NCBI RefSeq assembly: GCF_900101435.1
Contig: NZ_FMZH01000005.1
Span: 372,001-436,000 of the forward strand
Reading direction: 5' to 3'
DNA: 64,000 nt
Origin: Pedobacter soli
GTDB lineage: Bacteria > Bacteroidota > Bacteroidia > Sphingobacteriales > Sphingobacteriaceae
The notes beneath the pieces are model-generated. The model searched no databases and was not told the origin of the DNA. It saw only the letters and a list, made by a program, of their open reading frames with translations. Within the stretch, counting starts at the first letter, position 1, and the number at the start of each line of letters is the position of its first letter. The position numbers and the translations under genes were made by a program. Of the stretch, positions 26,160 to 35,130 are shown in pieces.

Positions 26160-26534
26160 ATGGAATTTAATAATAATAAGGCCATATATCTGCAAATAGC
26201 CGAATACATTTGTGAGCAGATATTATTGGGAAAGTGGAAAACGGAAGAAAAAATTCCATCAGTTAGAGAGATGGCGGTAACCCTTGAGGTAAACCCAAAC
26301 ACAGTAATGCGCACTTATGAGTTGTTGCAAACCAAAAACATTCTTAACAACAAGAGGGGAATTGGCTTTTTCTTATCAGACAACACCATAGATCAGGTAA
26401 AACAATATCGTAAGACCAGTTTTATGGAAAACGAATTGCCCAACTTATTCAGAAACCTTTATCTCCTGGAGATAGATTTTGATGAATTAAAATCGCAATA
26501 TCAAACTTTCGTAACACAAAACTTTAACGACTAA
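26160..26534 (+). CDS. GntR-family regulator, YtrA subfamily
   Basis: A 124-residue short GntR protein: a winged helix (8-76) with KIPSVREMAVTLEVNPNTVM as the recognition region and ILNNKRGIGFF as the wing, then a ~45-residue dimerising helical tail without a ligand domain, which defines YtrA. A GGAGG ribosome site lies 6 bp upstream inside the permease gene, unusually strong for this genome. It probably binds the palindrome at 24505-24524. Confidence 0.9.
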   Translation: MEFNNNKAIYLQIAEYICEQILLGKWKTEEKIPSVREMAVTLEVNPNTVMRTYELLQTKNILNNKRGIGFFLSDNTIDQVKQYRKTSFMENELPNLFRNLYLLEIDFDELKSQYQTFVTQNFND

Positions 26535-26537
26535 ATA

Positions 26538-27398
26538 ATGAAAACAAGTAATAAACTATTAATAGCTTTAGCAATCATTTTGCTAACCATTCCACTAACG
26601 GTAATGATTCTGATTGCAAAGGCAAACCGGATAGATAATAAAACCTATAGTGAGATGCTGATGAAAGCTGAAAGCACCAACAGCGATATTGATCGGTTCA
26701 TCAAAAATTATGAGTTCGGTAAGTTTCAAAATGTAGTTATCAATGGCTCAGATCTAGTATACCTTGATGTAAAAATAATTAAAAGCGATAAATTCCTCAT
26801 TAAAACAACAAATGTACTTGCTGATGTGCTTAAGCATGAAGTAGACAAAAATGGAAAATTAAGCTTGTCGTTCACATCAAAAGGTAACTATCTCCATGGC
26901 ACTTTGTTAATTTTTTCTCCAAACTTAAAAGGGATCGTTTTTAATAATGTATCAATTAATGAATTAGCTGCTAATACAGATAGCTTAAATGTAGAAATTA
27001 GTAAATCAAACAGTTTTAAGTTTGGCAAAAATGCCAACATCAAAAACCTAAATTTAACTAAGAAAGCAGACCATAGCGAAAATAATGCAGTGGTAACAAA
27101 TATTACGATAGAAGACGCTAAAATAGATAACCTCAAGGCAGAGGTTAACAATGGTTACCTAATCGTAAACAATATGCAACTAAAACAGGTAGTTTTAATG
27201 TTGAAGGATGCAAAGACTGAGTTTAATAACGAAGAAGATAAAAATTTTAAACCCATTGAAAATCTTACGTTAAACAGTGTAGGTCCAAACGCTATCAATT
27301 TTCATAATGTTAAAATCAATATGGCAAAAGGTTCTATTTCTGATGGAACGAACATACAAATACCAACCATTAATTTAAAGCAATTGATTAACAAATAA
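26538..27398 (+). CDS. Membrane-anchored protein with beta-helix-like region, unrecognised
   Basis: A 286-residue protein. A short N-terminal anchor helix (residues 7-27) is followed by a soluble domain of alternating short strands with many Asn, Ile and Val (for example GIVFNNVSINELAANTDS), like the stacked strands of DUF2807/GIN-type Bacteroidota envelope proteins. I cannot place it in a family with certainty. It is the fourth gene of the YtrA-type ABC operon, 3 bp after the regulator, so it probably serves the same transport or stress function on the outer face of the membrane. It is A+T-rich. Confidence 0.6.
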   Translation: MKTSNKLLIALAIILLTIPLTVMILIAKANRIDNKTYSEMLMKAESTNSDIDRFIKNYEFGKFQNVVINGSDLVYLDVKIIKSDKFLIKTTNVLADVLKHEVDKNGKLSLSFTSKGNYLHGTLLIFSPNLKGIVFNNVSINELAANTDSLNVEISKSNSFKFGKNANIKNLNLTKKADHSENNAVVTNITIEDAKIDNLKAEVNNGYLIVNNMQLKQVVLMLKDAKTEFNNEEDKNFKPIENLTLNSVGPNAINFHNVKINMAKGSISDGTNIQIPTINLKQLINK

Positions 27399-27535
27399 GA
27401 CTCATTTCTAAATTACGCACACATTTAAATAGCTTTATTGCTGATCGTGTAAAAAAGGCATGATTTTTAAGCTAACTAATTGGCAAAAGTATAACTTGGC
27501 CAATTAGTTTAGTTTTTTATATCAATACCCCATGC

Positions 27536-28522
27536 ATGAAGAAGTTTTTCTTTCTTTTTACCCTCTCCCTTTTCGTTTTTAGCCAGCTTAAAGCACAAAA
27601 AATCGATACGTTATCTATCACTTTAGAAAACGTTAAATACCCCTACCCTGTAAAATATTTCCCGATTAATACCGAAGGCCAGGATATTAAAATGGCCTAT
27701 ATGGATATTCAGCCTACGCAGGCGGCCAATGGTAAAACCGCTATCCTTTTCCATGGAAAAAACTTTGGCGGCTACTACTGGACCAACGTAATTAAAGCCT
27801 TAACCCAAATTGGCTACCGCGTTATTGTACCCGACCAGATTGGCTTTGGTAAATCGTCAAAGCCCTTTATCCACTACAGTTTTCACCAAATGGCTAGCTG
27901 GAACAAGAGATTGCTGGATACGCTGGGCGTTCAGAAAACAGTGGTTTTAGGTCACAGCATGGGTGGGATGCTGGCTACGCGCTTTGCTTTAATGTATCCG
28001 GAAAAAACTGAAAAACTTTTACTCGAAAACCCTATCGGGCTAGAAGATTACAAAACTTTTGTACCTTACGTAACTACAGAACAGCAGTATCAAACCGAGC
28101 TCAAAACCACGGCAGAAAGTGTACGTAAATACTATCAGGGTTCTTATTTTACGTATTGGAAACCCGAATATGAATACCTGGTGAGTGTTGCAGGAGGCGT
28201 TACGCTTAGTGCCGATTATCCGCGCTGGGCAATGGTGGCTGCCATGACCTTTACCATGATTTATGAACAACCAGTGGTTTACGAATTTCAAAACCTTAAA
28301 GTACCAACAGTACTGTTTATTGGCAAAGAAGATAAAACTATTGTTGGTAAGGGTTTACTATCGCCAGATCAGCAGGCGATACACGGCCAGTACCGTTTAT
28401 TGGGCAAACAAACGGCCGCTAAAATTATCGGCGCCAAAATTATTGAGTTTGATGCCTGTGGGCACATCCCACACATCGAAATACCGACAGAGTTCTTGGT
28501 GGCTTTAACAGGTAGTTTGTAA
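27536..28522 (+). CDS. Exported alpha/beta hydrolase
   Basis: A 328-residue protein with a signal peptide (KKFFFLFTLSLFVFSQLKAQ). The alpha/beta-hydrolase motifs are FHGKNFGGYYW (oxyanion), VPDQIGFGKSSKP, the nucleophile elbow GHSMGGMLA, an acid in GKEDKTIVGK and the catalytic His in CGHIPHIE. All triad positions are present. The substrate is unknown; similar proteins are annotated as epoxide or meta-cleavage hydrolases without proof. It is monocistronic and ends at a strong hairpin. Confidence 0.85.
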   Translation: MKKFFFLFTLSLFVFSQLKAQKIDTLSITLENVKYPYPVKYFPINTEGQDIKMAYMDIQPTQAANGKTAILFHGKNFGGYYWTNVIKALTQIGYRVIVPDQIGFGKSSKPFIHYSFHQMASWNKRLLDTLGVQKTVVLGHSMGGMLATRFALMYPEKTEKLLLENPIGLEDYKTFVPYVTTEQQYQTELKTTAESVRKYYQGSYFTYWKPEYEYLVSVAGGVTLSADYPRWAMVAAMTFTMIYEQPVVYEFQNLKVPTVLFIGKEDKTIVGKGLLSPDQQAIHGQYRLLGKQTAAKIIGAKIIEFDACGHIPHIEIPTEFLVALTGSL

Positions 28523-28531
28523 GCTTTTATC

Positions 28532-28563
28532 AGACCTTATAGGTTTAAAAACCTATAAGGTCT
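28532..28563. terminator. Bidirectional hairpin terminator between convergent genes
   Basis: AGACCTTATAGGTTT and its perfect complement (15-bp arms) are separated by only two bases, which in practice gives a 14-bp stem with a 4-nt AAAA/TTTT loop. It lies 10 bp after the hydrolase stop and 16 bp before the stop of the convergent gene. It lacks a long T tract. Confidence 0.7.
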
Positions 28564-28578
28564 TAAGATCTAATGAAA

Positions 28579-29469
28579 TTATTTAATCTCTTTTCCTACA
28601 ATTTTATTAATGCCCTGCATTTCAAAATCGATATCCTGTCCCATCGATTTCATTTTACCATACAGCTCAATGCGCAGGTGACTGTTCAATACGATTCCTG
28701 TTTTCAAATCAACAGCCACTTCACCGGAGTTGGTGCCTTTTAAATCTGTTTCCATGTGATTATTCATGGCCTCAAAATTTCCTTTCGAAATTAAATTACC
28801 TTTTACACTCAGAATGGCGGTATTACCGTTCACCTCTTTTAAGGTATATTGCGTAATGGTTTCAATCGGCATACTCATTTGCAGTTTGGTATCAACCGTC
28901 CAGCTATCACCAATTTTAATTGGTTTTTCAGGGTAAATTTTAAAAGACGATTCCATGGTTTGCTTAACCGCTTCGGCACTAAACTGCTTACTCATGGCAT
29001 TTTTAACAGCCTTTAACTTAGCGGTATCACTGGTCATTTTCCCAGCCACATTATCCAGCATTTTATCAATACCGGCTACAGTTTTAACTCCTCCGTTTGA
29101 AGCCACTGTCATATAAAAAGACGCGCCTTTTAAACCGGCAAACGGATTTTTCTTAGTGCTGTCTGCCTCGTCCGAATCGAGGTTCATGGTATTACCCATG
29201 GCGGTCGATTTCATAAACAACCTGTTGTAGGTTACTTTGATATCTTTATCGCCGTTATGCCCTTCGGTAATGTCAAAAGTATAATCGGTACCGATAGTTT
29301 GTGTTAAATTAATGCTCTGTCCACTAATTTTCTGGTTGATTATCTGATCTGAAACAAACGAAAAATCATATTTGTTACCAGTCGGATAATTTTGCTTAAG
29401 CGAGTATGTTTTTTGTGCCCATACACCAAACGATGCCAAACTGCAGAGCAATGTGATGATTATTTTCAT
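28579..29469 (-). CDS. Secreted protein, DUF6263-like
   Basis: A 296-residue protein with a clear signal peptide (IIITLLCSLASFGVWAQ). The remainder is beta-rich and resembles DUF6263 proteins of this phylum: YSLKQNYPTGNKYDFSFVSD near the N-terminus, KIGDSWTVDTKLQMSMPIET in the middle, and a later GEVAVDLKTGIVLNSHLRIE strand pair. The family has no known function. It follows the M90 peptidase gene by 17 bp on the same strand. Confidence 0.6.
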   Translation of the reverse strand: MKIIITLLCSLASFGVWAQKTYSLKQNYPTGNKYDFSFVSDQIINQKISGQSINLTQTIGTDYTFDITEGHNGDKDIKVTYNRLFMKSTAMGNTMNLDSDEADSTKKNPFAGLKGASFYMTVASNGGVKTVAGIDKMLDNVAGKMTSDTAKLKAVKNAMSKQFSAEAVKQTMESSFKIYPEKPIKIGDSWTVDTKLQMSMPIETITQYTLKEVNGNTAILSVKGNLISKGNFEAMNNHMETDLKGTNSGEVAVDLKTGIVLNSHLRIELYGKMKSMGQDIDFEMQGINKIVGKEIK

Positions 29470-29486
29470 TCTTTTAAATTGTAAAA

Positions 29487-30260
29487 CTATCCGGCTGGCT
29501 GTTGTGCAAAAATCCGGCTTAACTGATGGTACAATTCCGGGTGTTTATCTTTCAACTGCTCGGGTTTTTCGAAGAAATATTCGGAAACTACCGCAAAAAA
29601 TTCTGCCTCGTTGGTAATGGCATAAGGGTTAATATCCGATTTATTGTCTTCAATCTTTTCAATTTCCTCACGCATCATTTTAATCCAGGGCAAAGTATAT
29701 TCGTGTGCCATTAAATTTTCAGGTACACCATCAGTTGCTCCATCCGATTTATCTAAAAGGTGCACAAATTCGTGGATGGCTGTATTCTCTTTCCCTGCAC
29801 TTTTAGAAAAACCGTGGCGTAATGCCGAACGCGATAAAATCATCTGTCCATTCATATAGCCTGTACCTACCATGCCCATAATGTTCCGTTCGCCACCTTC
29901 AAACTGAAAATCCTTGTTAAAGGTATCGGGATACAATAAAACGCTGGTTAAGTTTTTGTATTGCCAATCGTCGAAACCAAAAATCGGGATTACTGCACTT
30001 GCGGCGATCAACAGTTCATCAAGGGTAGTCATTTCTAAACCTACTGGCTCAATTTTAACTGTGCTGAAAAAAACAGCAACCTTTTCTTCAAATCTTAGCT
30101 TATCCGTCGAATCGAGATTATGATAATAGTCCACGTAATCGTCAAGTATTTTTTTGTCAACGTCTGTTAATGGTTCTATGGCCACTTTCTTTTTCTTCAG
30201 GATTAAATAAAGGGCAATCAGAAAAATCGGAATCAGGTATACAAATGGAAGAGAATTCAT
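29487..30260 (-). CDS. M90-family zinc peptidase (MtfA-like)
   Basis: A 257-residue protein with an N-terminal anchor helix (about 5-22) and the M90/MtfA domain. The zinc site is HEFVH (163-167) in NTAIHEFVHLLDKSDG, and a downstream glutamate comes from NEAEFFAVVSEYFFE. E. coli MtfA is a peptidase that also binds the Mlc repressor; the membrane anchor and Mlc-less context here suggest a different use. It is in a same-strand run with the oxidoreductase (8-bp gap) and the DUF6263-like gene. Confidence 0.88.
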   Translation of the reverse strand: MNSLPFVYLIPIFLIALYLILKKKKVAIEPLTDVDKKILDDYVDYYHNLDSTDKLRFEEKVAVFFSTVKIEPVGLEMTTLDELLIAASAVIPIFGFDDWQYKNLTSVLLYPDTFNKDFQFEGGERNIMGMVGTGYMNGQMILSRSALRHGFSKSAGKENTAIHEFVHLLDKSDGATDGVPENLMAHEYTLPWIKMMREEIEKIEDNKSDINPYAITNEAEFFAVVSEYFFEKPEQLKDKHPELYHQLSRIFAQQPAG

Positions 30261-30268
30261 GATCAGGC

Positions 30269-31300
30269 TTATGCAGTTACCGGGCTTTCTATAATTTCCA
30301 TTTGTGTTATAACATCTTCGCGGGTTACCGGATAAGGCTCATTGTTAACAATGCCCTGATAAACAGCTTCGAAAAGTGGCAGATAACTTCCTCTTTCTGA
30401 TGGAATGGTTTCTTCGGTTTTATTGCCATCTGCATCAATAGTAGTTAATACACCATCTTTGCTTTCAGATTCGATGCCATAAGCCGGATCGCTTAATTTC
30501 ATACCGGCTAAAAGCTGCTCTTCCTGTATATCGGTTCTATGCTTAATAAAACTTCCGTTCATGCCATGCAAAACAAAGCCTGCCTGCGGGTTTACCACCA
30601 GCATACTCGAAGTAACAAAAACATTCAAGCTATCAGGATAGCTTAGCTGGATCGAAAAGTAATCATCAACCAAAGTACCGGCCCTGTTTTTACCTAAAAT
30701 TTTATGGTAGCTTAAAGGTTTACCAAATAAACCGATTACCTGATCTAAAAGATGAGGCCCCAAATCGTATAACAAGCCGCTGGCTTCAATCGGGTTTTCT
30801 TTAAATGCCTTTGGCCCGATTACTTTGCGGTATCGATCGTAACGCATGTGCATTTCAACCAGTTTACCCAGTTTACCGCTTTGAATTACATTACGCACCG
30901 AGGTAAAATCGCTGTCCCAGCGGCGGTTCTGGTAAAAGAAAATTTGTTTGCCTACACTATCGGCCAGCTCGAAAAGTTCTTTTGCCTGCATAGTTGTAGC
31001 AGTAAAAGGTTTCTCTACCAAAATATGTTTGTGGTTATTTAAAGCTGCTTTTGCATGTTCGTAATGCAGGTTGTTTGGGGTATTAATTACAACCAGCTCA
31101 ATTTCATCATCAGCTAAGAGTTCATCAACACTGTTATAACTTAAAATATTGGGGTAATCGTTAACAGCTATTTTTTTGCTGCGCTCTACTATTGCTTTTA
31201 AATTGAAACCCGGGTGAGCATCTAAAAATGGGGCGTGAAAAACTTTGCCCGACATACCATAGGCCAATACGCCTGCATTGATTATTTTGTTTGAGTTCAT
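30269..31300 (-). CDS. Gfo/Idh/MocA-family oxidoreductase
   Basis: A 343-residue NAD(P)-dependent sugar-type dehydrogenase. The N-terminal Rossmann motif is AYGMSGKVFHAPFL, and the family EKP motif appears as HILVEKPFTATT (Lys of EKP is catalytic). The C-terminal domain starts near 125 and includes GLLYDLGPHLLDQVIGLFG with a conserved His. Scyllo-inositol or related polyol dehydrogenases (IolW/YvaA-like) are the closest by memory; the exact substrate is open. A TATTTTTG -7 box lies at 31324-31317. Confidence 0.88.
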   Translation of the reverse strand: MNSNKIINAGVLAYGMSGKVFHAPFLDAHPGFNLKAIVERSKKIAVNDYPNILSYNSVDELLADDEIELVVINTPNNLHYEHAKAALNNHKHILVEKPFTATTMQAKELFELADSVGKQIFFYQNRRWDSDFTSVRNVIQSGKLGKLVEMHMRYDRYRKVIGPKAFKENPIEASGLLYDLGPHLLDQVIGLFGKPLSYHKILGKNRAGTLVDDYFSIQLSYPDSLNVFVTSSMLVVNPQAGFVLHGMNGSFIKHRTDIQEEQLLAGMKLSDPAYGIESESKDGVLTTIDADGNKTEETIPSERGSYLPLFEAVYQGIVNNEPYPVTREDVITQMEIIESPVTA

Positions 31301-31392
31301 AAGTTATAAATGTAACCAAAAATACAATTAAGATGGAAGCTTTGGCCCTAAAAGCACAAACCTTTTTACCTGCTGCTTACACGTTTTTACAC

Positions 31393-31400
31393 TATCTTTG
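31393..31400 (+). promoter_or_regulatory. Bacteroidota -7 box
   Basis: TATCTTTG is a perfect TAnnTTTG match 52 nt upstream of the small conserved gene that follows. I see no good -33 TTTG at the right distance. Confidence 0.45.
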
Positions 31401-31452
31401 CACAAATGTTTGGAATCAAAATCCGAAAAATTAACAATTAACGAAACAACAC

Positions 31453-31797
31453 ATGAAACCTTCGGAGATTAATGCCAAGTGGAAAGTTTTACAGGAGAAG
31501 ATTTCAATAGAATTTGATTCGGAGTTTCCTGATTTAAAAGTGATGCTTTTTTTAATCGGTGTGCAGGAACTGGGCAAAGGACCAAAGAAATACAGCAAAA
31601 GGCAGAAAGAAGAACTGATGCACATTGCTACCTGCCGTTTATTGAGCGAAATGGGCTTTTACGAACTGGAAGGCTTAGATCAGGATGGCTGGCCACACTG
31701 GAAATTGGTTAAGGCCATTCCTCCGTATACCATGCTGGAGCAGGAAATGCTGATGAAATCGCTGGTAGTGAGTTATTTCGAAGATATTTATTCTTAA
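31453..31797 (+). CDS. Conserved hypothetical protein of Bacteroidota
   Basis: A 114-residue soluble protein without signal or membrane segments. It is rich in charged residues, with LKVMLFLIGVQELGKGPKK and ELEGLDQDGWPHWKL as its most distinctive parts. I recall close relatives throughout Bacteroidota but no function. It is monocistronic, with its own -7 box. Confidence 0.7.
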   Translation: MKPSEINAKWKVLQEKISIEFDSEFPDLKVMLFLIGVQELGKGPKKYSKRQKEELMHIATCRLLSEMGFYELEGLDQDGWPHWKLVKAIPPYTMLEQEMLMKSLVVSYFEDIYS

Positions 31798-31862
31798 ATC
31801 CTAACTTGACTTTTTCTGGTGCTTGATGTTGCATCCTGTGATTAATTAATGGCGTAATTTTA

Positions 31863-31885
31863 TGGTTTGGTGGGCCACCAAACCA
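31863..31885. repeat. Hairpin TGGTTTGGTG / CACCAAACCA
   Basis: Ten-bp perfect arms around GGC. It lies in the 250-bp gap after the small conserved gene, which otherwise contains a fragment CCTTCGACAGGCTCAGGATG (about 31922-31941) of a repeat also present at 22961. A decayed relative of the GTTTGGTGGGCC word is seen near 44092 and 44285. Confidence 0.5.
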
Positions 31886-31978
31886 GGAATCAAACTGGGA
31901 ATTGAAAGGGTTGACTAAGGTCCTTCGACAGGCTCAGGATGACACCATAAATTATAATACCGCGGATACCACAAAGCA

Positions 31979-32010
31979 CAAAAAAACCCTGGCGGATGTA
32001 CACCAGGGTT
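31979..32010 (-). terminator. Rho-independent terminator of the OmpA-like gene
   Basis: On the minus strand AACCCTGG and CCAGGGTT pair around a 10-nt loop and are followed by a run of seven or eight T. It lies about 40 bp after the OmpA-like stop. Confidence 0.85.
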
Positions 32011-32050
32011 GCATATATAATGACCTCATAGGTAGAGGGAAATTGCGATA

Positions 32051-32728
32051 TTATCCTTGTTTTTGCGCAGTAGCTTTTAATGCATCGTTAGCAACGATTA
32101 CAATCTCTACGCGACGGTTTGCCGCACGACCTGCATCAGTTTCGTTATCGGCAATCGGCTCTGAAAAACCTTTACCAATGGTAACTAAACGGCTTGACGG
32201 CACACCTTGAGAAACCGCATAAGCTTTAACCGCAGCAGCTCTTCTTTCAGATAAGCCCTGGTTATATTGTTCGGTACCTTTGCTATCGGTGTGACCAATA
32301 ATCTTGATATCTGTATCGGGATATTGATTTAACGACGAAGCCAAACTCTGAATATTGGTTTTAGCAGCATCTTTTAACGCAGTTTTATCGAAATCGAATA
32401 AAATACCACTATCAAATTTTACAATGATACCTTCACCCTCACGAATAACTTCAGCGTTAGGAATTGCTTTTTGGATTTCGGCTGCCTGTCTGTCCATTCT
32501 ACGACCGATAAACGCTCCGGCCGTACCGCCAATAGCACCACCAATTAAAGCACCAACAGCAGTATTACCAGCTTTCTTACCAATTAAGGCACCAATAACA
32601 CCACCAGCTGCAGCACCAATTCCGGCTCCTTTTTGTGTTTTAGTTAAACTATCACAGCTTTGGAATGCCATCGAACCCACTGCTAACCCTATACTTAATG
32701 TCGCTATTCTTACTTTTGAAATACTCAT
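32051..32728 (-). CDS. OmpA-family lipoprotein with glycine-zipper segment
   Basis: A 225-residue lipoprotein (lipobox AFQSC, Cys25). Residues 35-80 are a Gly/Ala-rich zipper (GAGIGAAAGGVIGALIGKKA and repeats), typical of a membrane-inserting hairpin. The C-terminal ~120 residues are an OmpA-like peptidoglycan-binding domain: FDSGILFDFDKTAL, IIGHTDSKGTEQYNQGLSE with the Asp/Arg pair continued in ERRAAAVKAY, and AANRRVEI. It probably tethers the outer membrane to peptidoglycan, as YiaD-like proteins do. It ends in a clear terminator. Confidence 0.9.
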   Translation of the reverse strand: MSISKVRIATLSIGLAVGSMAFQSCDSLTKTQKGAGIGAAAGGVIGALIGKKAGNTAVGALIGGAIGGTAGAFIGRRMDRQAAEIQKAIPNAEVIREGEGIIVKFDSGILFDFDKTALKDAAKTNIQSLASSLNQYPDTDIKIIGHTDSKGTEQYNQGLSERRAAAVKAYAVSQGVPSSRLVTIGKGFSEPIADNETDAGRAANRRVEIVIVANDALKATAQKQG

Positions 32729-32844
32729 AATAATCTAGATTTATAATTTCTACTCGTTCTATTCAAACACAATGCCAAAAATTACACCATCGGTATTTTC
32801 GGCTAAATTTTAACCAATAGCCCTAAAAAGAATATTTTTCCAAA

Positions 32845-32876
32845 TAAAAAAGCGTCTGCTTTTGGGCAAACGCTTT
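32845..32876 (-). terminator. Rho-independent terminator of the DUF5687 ABC operon
   Basis: On the minus strand AAAGCGTTTGC pairs with GCAGACGCTTT (one mismatch) around CCAAAA, followed by a T run. It lies 28 bp after the ATPase stop. Confidence 0.8.
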
Positions 32877-32903
32877 CGCATTGTATCATTCTTAGTACAA
32901 AAA

Positions 32904-33596
32904 CTAGGCAGAGAAATAACTTTCTAATTCCTGCAAGGTATTTTCGTCTGTTTTAAAATCTTTAATTATTCTTCCTTTTTCAACCAAAATAATACGGTGA
33001 CATACATCGGTAACGTGATTTAAATCGTGACTGGAAATAAAGGTAGTCATATTGCCTGCCTGCGCTTTTAGTAAATTCTTTAAGCGGATTTGCGTGGTTG
33101 GATCGAGGTTGGCAAAAGGTTCGTCCAAAATTAAAATCTCGGGTTTTTGCATTAATGCTGCTGCAATACCAACTTTAACCTGGTTTCCTTTGCTAAAATC
33201 GCGGATGTATTTGCCACTATTTAAAATTTCGCCATTGAAAAACTCGCTGTACTGCGTCAGGTATGCCGAAACATCGGCCACACTCATGTTATGCAAACTG
33301 CCTATAAATATAAAATACTCTTCGGGCGTTAAATAATCAATCAGAAAGCCTTCATCCAAAAAAGAGGCAGTGTAATTTTTCCAATCGCCGTTGTGCATTA
33401 CATTTTCGCCTTTGGACAACACTTCTCCCTGCGTAGGACGGATCAGATCTAAAAGCATCCTGAAGAAAGTTGTTTTACCTGCACCGTTATTGCCTACTAA
33501 ACCAACAGTTTCGCCAGCTACGATTTGTAAATCATCGATGTTTACAACGGTTTTATCGCCATAAACTTTTTGTAAATTCTTAACTTCTAAAATCAT
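32904..33596 (-). CDS. ABC transporter ATP-binding protein
   Basis: A 230-residue ATPase. Walker A is GLVGNNGAGKTTFFRM, the signature is atypical (DFSKGNQVKVGIAAAL in place of LSGGQ), Walker B is ILILDEPFANLDP and the switch is ISSHDLNHV. It pairs with the DUF5687 membrane gene 2 bp upstream. DUF5687 systems are Bacteroidota exporters of unknown cargo. Confidence 0.9.
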   Translation of the reverse strand: MILEVKNLQKVYGDKTVVNIDDLQIVAGETVGLVGNNGAGKTTFFRMLLDLIRPTQGEVLSKGENVMHNGDWKNYTASFLDEGFLIDYLTPEEYFIFIGSLHNMSVADVSAYLTQYSEFFNGEILNSGKYIRDFSKGNQVKVGIAAALMQKPEILILDEPFANLDPTTQIRLKNLLKAQAGNMTTFISSHDLNHVTDVCHRIILVEKGRIIKDFKTDENTLQELESYFSA

Positions 33597-33598
33597 AA

Positions 33599-35071
33599 TT
33601 ATTCTCTAAAGCCTTCGGCTATTTTATAACGTTTTAATTCTAATTTTTTGGCAATGTAGTTTATCCAGTAACTTCTCATGGCCAGCATTACCAGGCCGAA
33701 GAAACCAATAGCCATTAAACCCAGGTATGGCCTGTTTAAGTACCCGAATGGCAAATAAATGAGGTAAGGGAGCAAGACAAAAGGAATCATCAGAATCCAT
33801 TGCGTAGCACCCATGCCCTGAAAGTTAAAGCTTGCACTGCGGGTAATATCAATCCTTTTGTAGTTGAAAGTAGCCAGATACAAAACCAGAACCGTACAAA
33901 AGCCTATGTTGTATAAGTAAGCGGCCAGGTGCAGCAACAAAAGTTTCGGACTTAAGAATGCGTAAAAACTGGCCAAAATGGTTACAATGGTACATATTAT
34001 CGTAAAAAGCAGGAATTTACCTTTAATGTAGTCTTTAAAATCAATCTTATTAATGAGCAGCCCATCAAAATGCGAGCTCTGCCAGGCAAACATAAACTGA
34101 CCGTAGCTCAGGATAGAAAAACCGGTCATAAAAATGGCTGCAAAAATCATTTTGGCAAACGAATCGCTTGCAATGTAGGGTGCTTTATAAAAAAGAAAGC
34201 CATACAACAGGAAGATTGCGCCCATAATTACGGAGTAACGCGGGCGTTTATGCCTTAATATTAATTTAAGTTCGAGGGCAGCCAATTCTCCAGCTTTGCC
34301 AAAACGGTTTAAGAAAGGGTAATCGGTACTTACTTTTTTCTCCTGTTTGGCTCCCATTTCTTCTACATACAGGTTGCGGCGCAGATAGTTGGAATTGATC
34401 ACAAACATCGCCGCAGCAACTCCCGGAAAAATAAGCCCCAGGTATGGCCTGGTTGTCATTTGACTAAAAACAAAATTCGAAGCGGCCATGATGGAAATTA
34501 CTTTGTAATACTCTAAAGCAGCAAATGTGCCCACTATAGCCAGACCAATCAGGGTAAAAAGTATGTTTGTAATCGATTTCCGTTTAAGGTACAGCACAAA
34601 ATAGTTGTTAAACACCATGATCGAAAGAATGGCAATAACATACATCAATGCTACCAGAGGCCCTTCTACAGCTCCAATTTTGAGAAATATGAATGGGAAA
34701 AATAAAAACAGCGGCCAAACATTAAATGCTGAAAAAAGCGCTTTTGCATTTAAAAAGTTAATGATTTTACGCTTTGAAATTTTAAGGTGCAGGTACGGGA
34801 TGATACTCAGCGTTGGGATATCCTGCAATTGCAAACGCATGAGGAAATCGAATGCGAAATAATATAAAATTATTCCGTTAAAGCTCGTCATAACATTCTG
34901 ATTAGGAAAAATCTTGGGCAGGAAGATCGTCATACCGAAACCAACCCCTACGGCAATAACGAGGAAATAGAGCATAAAAAAACCAATGATGATTTGTGTT
35001 GCAATACTTCCGCCTTTATTTCGTGAACGCCAAAAAGATTTTCTTTGGTGACTTAAAAAAGTACTCAGCAT
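33599..35071 (-). CDS. DUF5687 ABC permease
   Basis: A 490-residue membrane protein with about ten to twelve helices. The N-terminus LSTFLSHQRKSFWRSRNKGG and the stretch FAFDFLMRLQLQDIPTLSII are the family hallmarks, as is QGMGATQWILMIPFVLLPYL near the end. It is first in a two-gene operon with the ATPase. It has no periplasmic domain of note. The substrate is unknown. Confidence 0.85.
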   Translation of the reverse strand: MLSTFLSHQRKSFWRSRNKGGSIATQIIIGFFMLYFLVIAVGVGFGMTIFLPKIFPNQNVMTSFNGIILYYFAFDFLMRLQLQDIPTLSIIPYLHLKISKRKIINFLNAKALFSAFNVWPLFLFFPFIFLKIGAVEGPLVALMYVIAILSIMVFNNYFVLYLKRKSITNILFTLIGLAIVGTFAALEYYKVISIMAASNFVFSQMTTRPYLGLIFPGVAAAMFVINSNYLRRNLYVEEMGAKQEKKVSTDYPFLNRFGKAGELAALELKLILRHKRPRYSVIMGAIFLLYGFLFYKAPYIASDSFAKMIFAAIFMTGFSILSYGQFMFAWQSSHFDGLLINKIDFKDYIKGKFLLFTIICTIVTILASFYAFLSPKLLLLHLAAYLYNIGFCTVLVLYLATFNYKRIDITRSASFNFQGMGATQWILMIPFVLLPYLIYLPFGYLNRPYLGLMAIGFFGLVMLAMRSYWINYIAKKLELKRYKIAEGFRE

Positions 35072-35130
35072 ATTTGTTTAGGTTAATTACTAATTTAGTT
35101 ATTAGTATCAGTAATGAATGAAATGTTACA

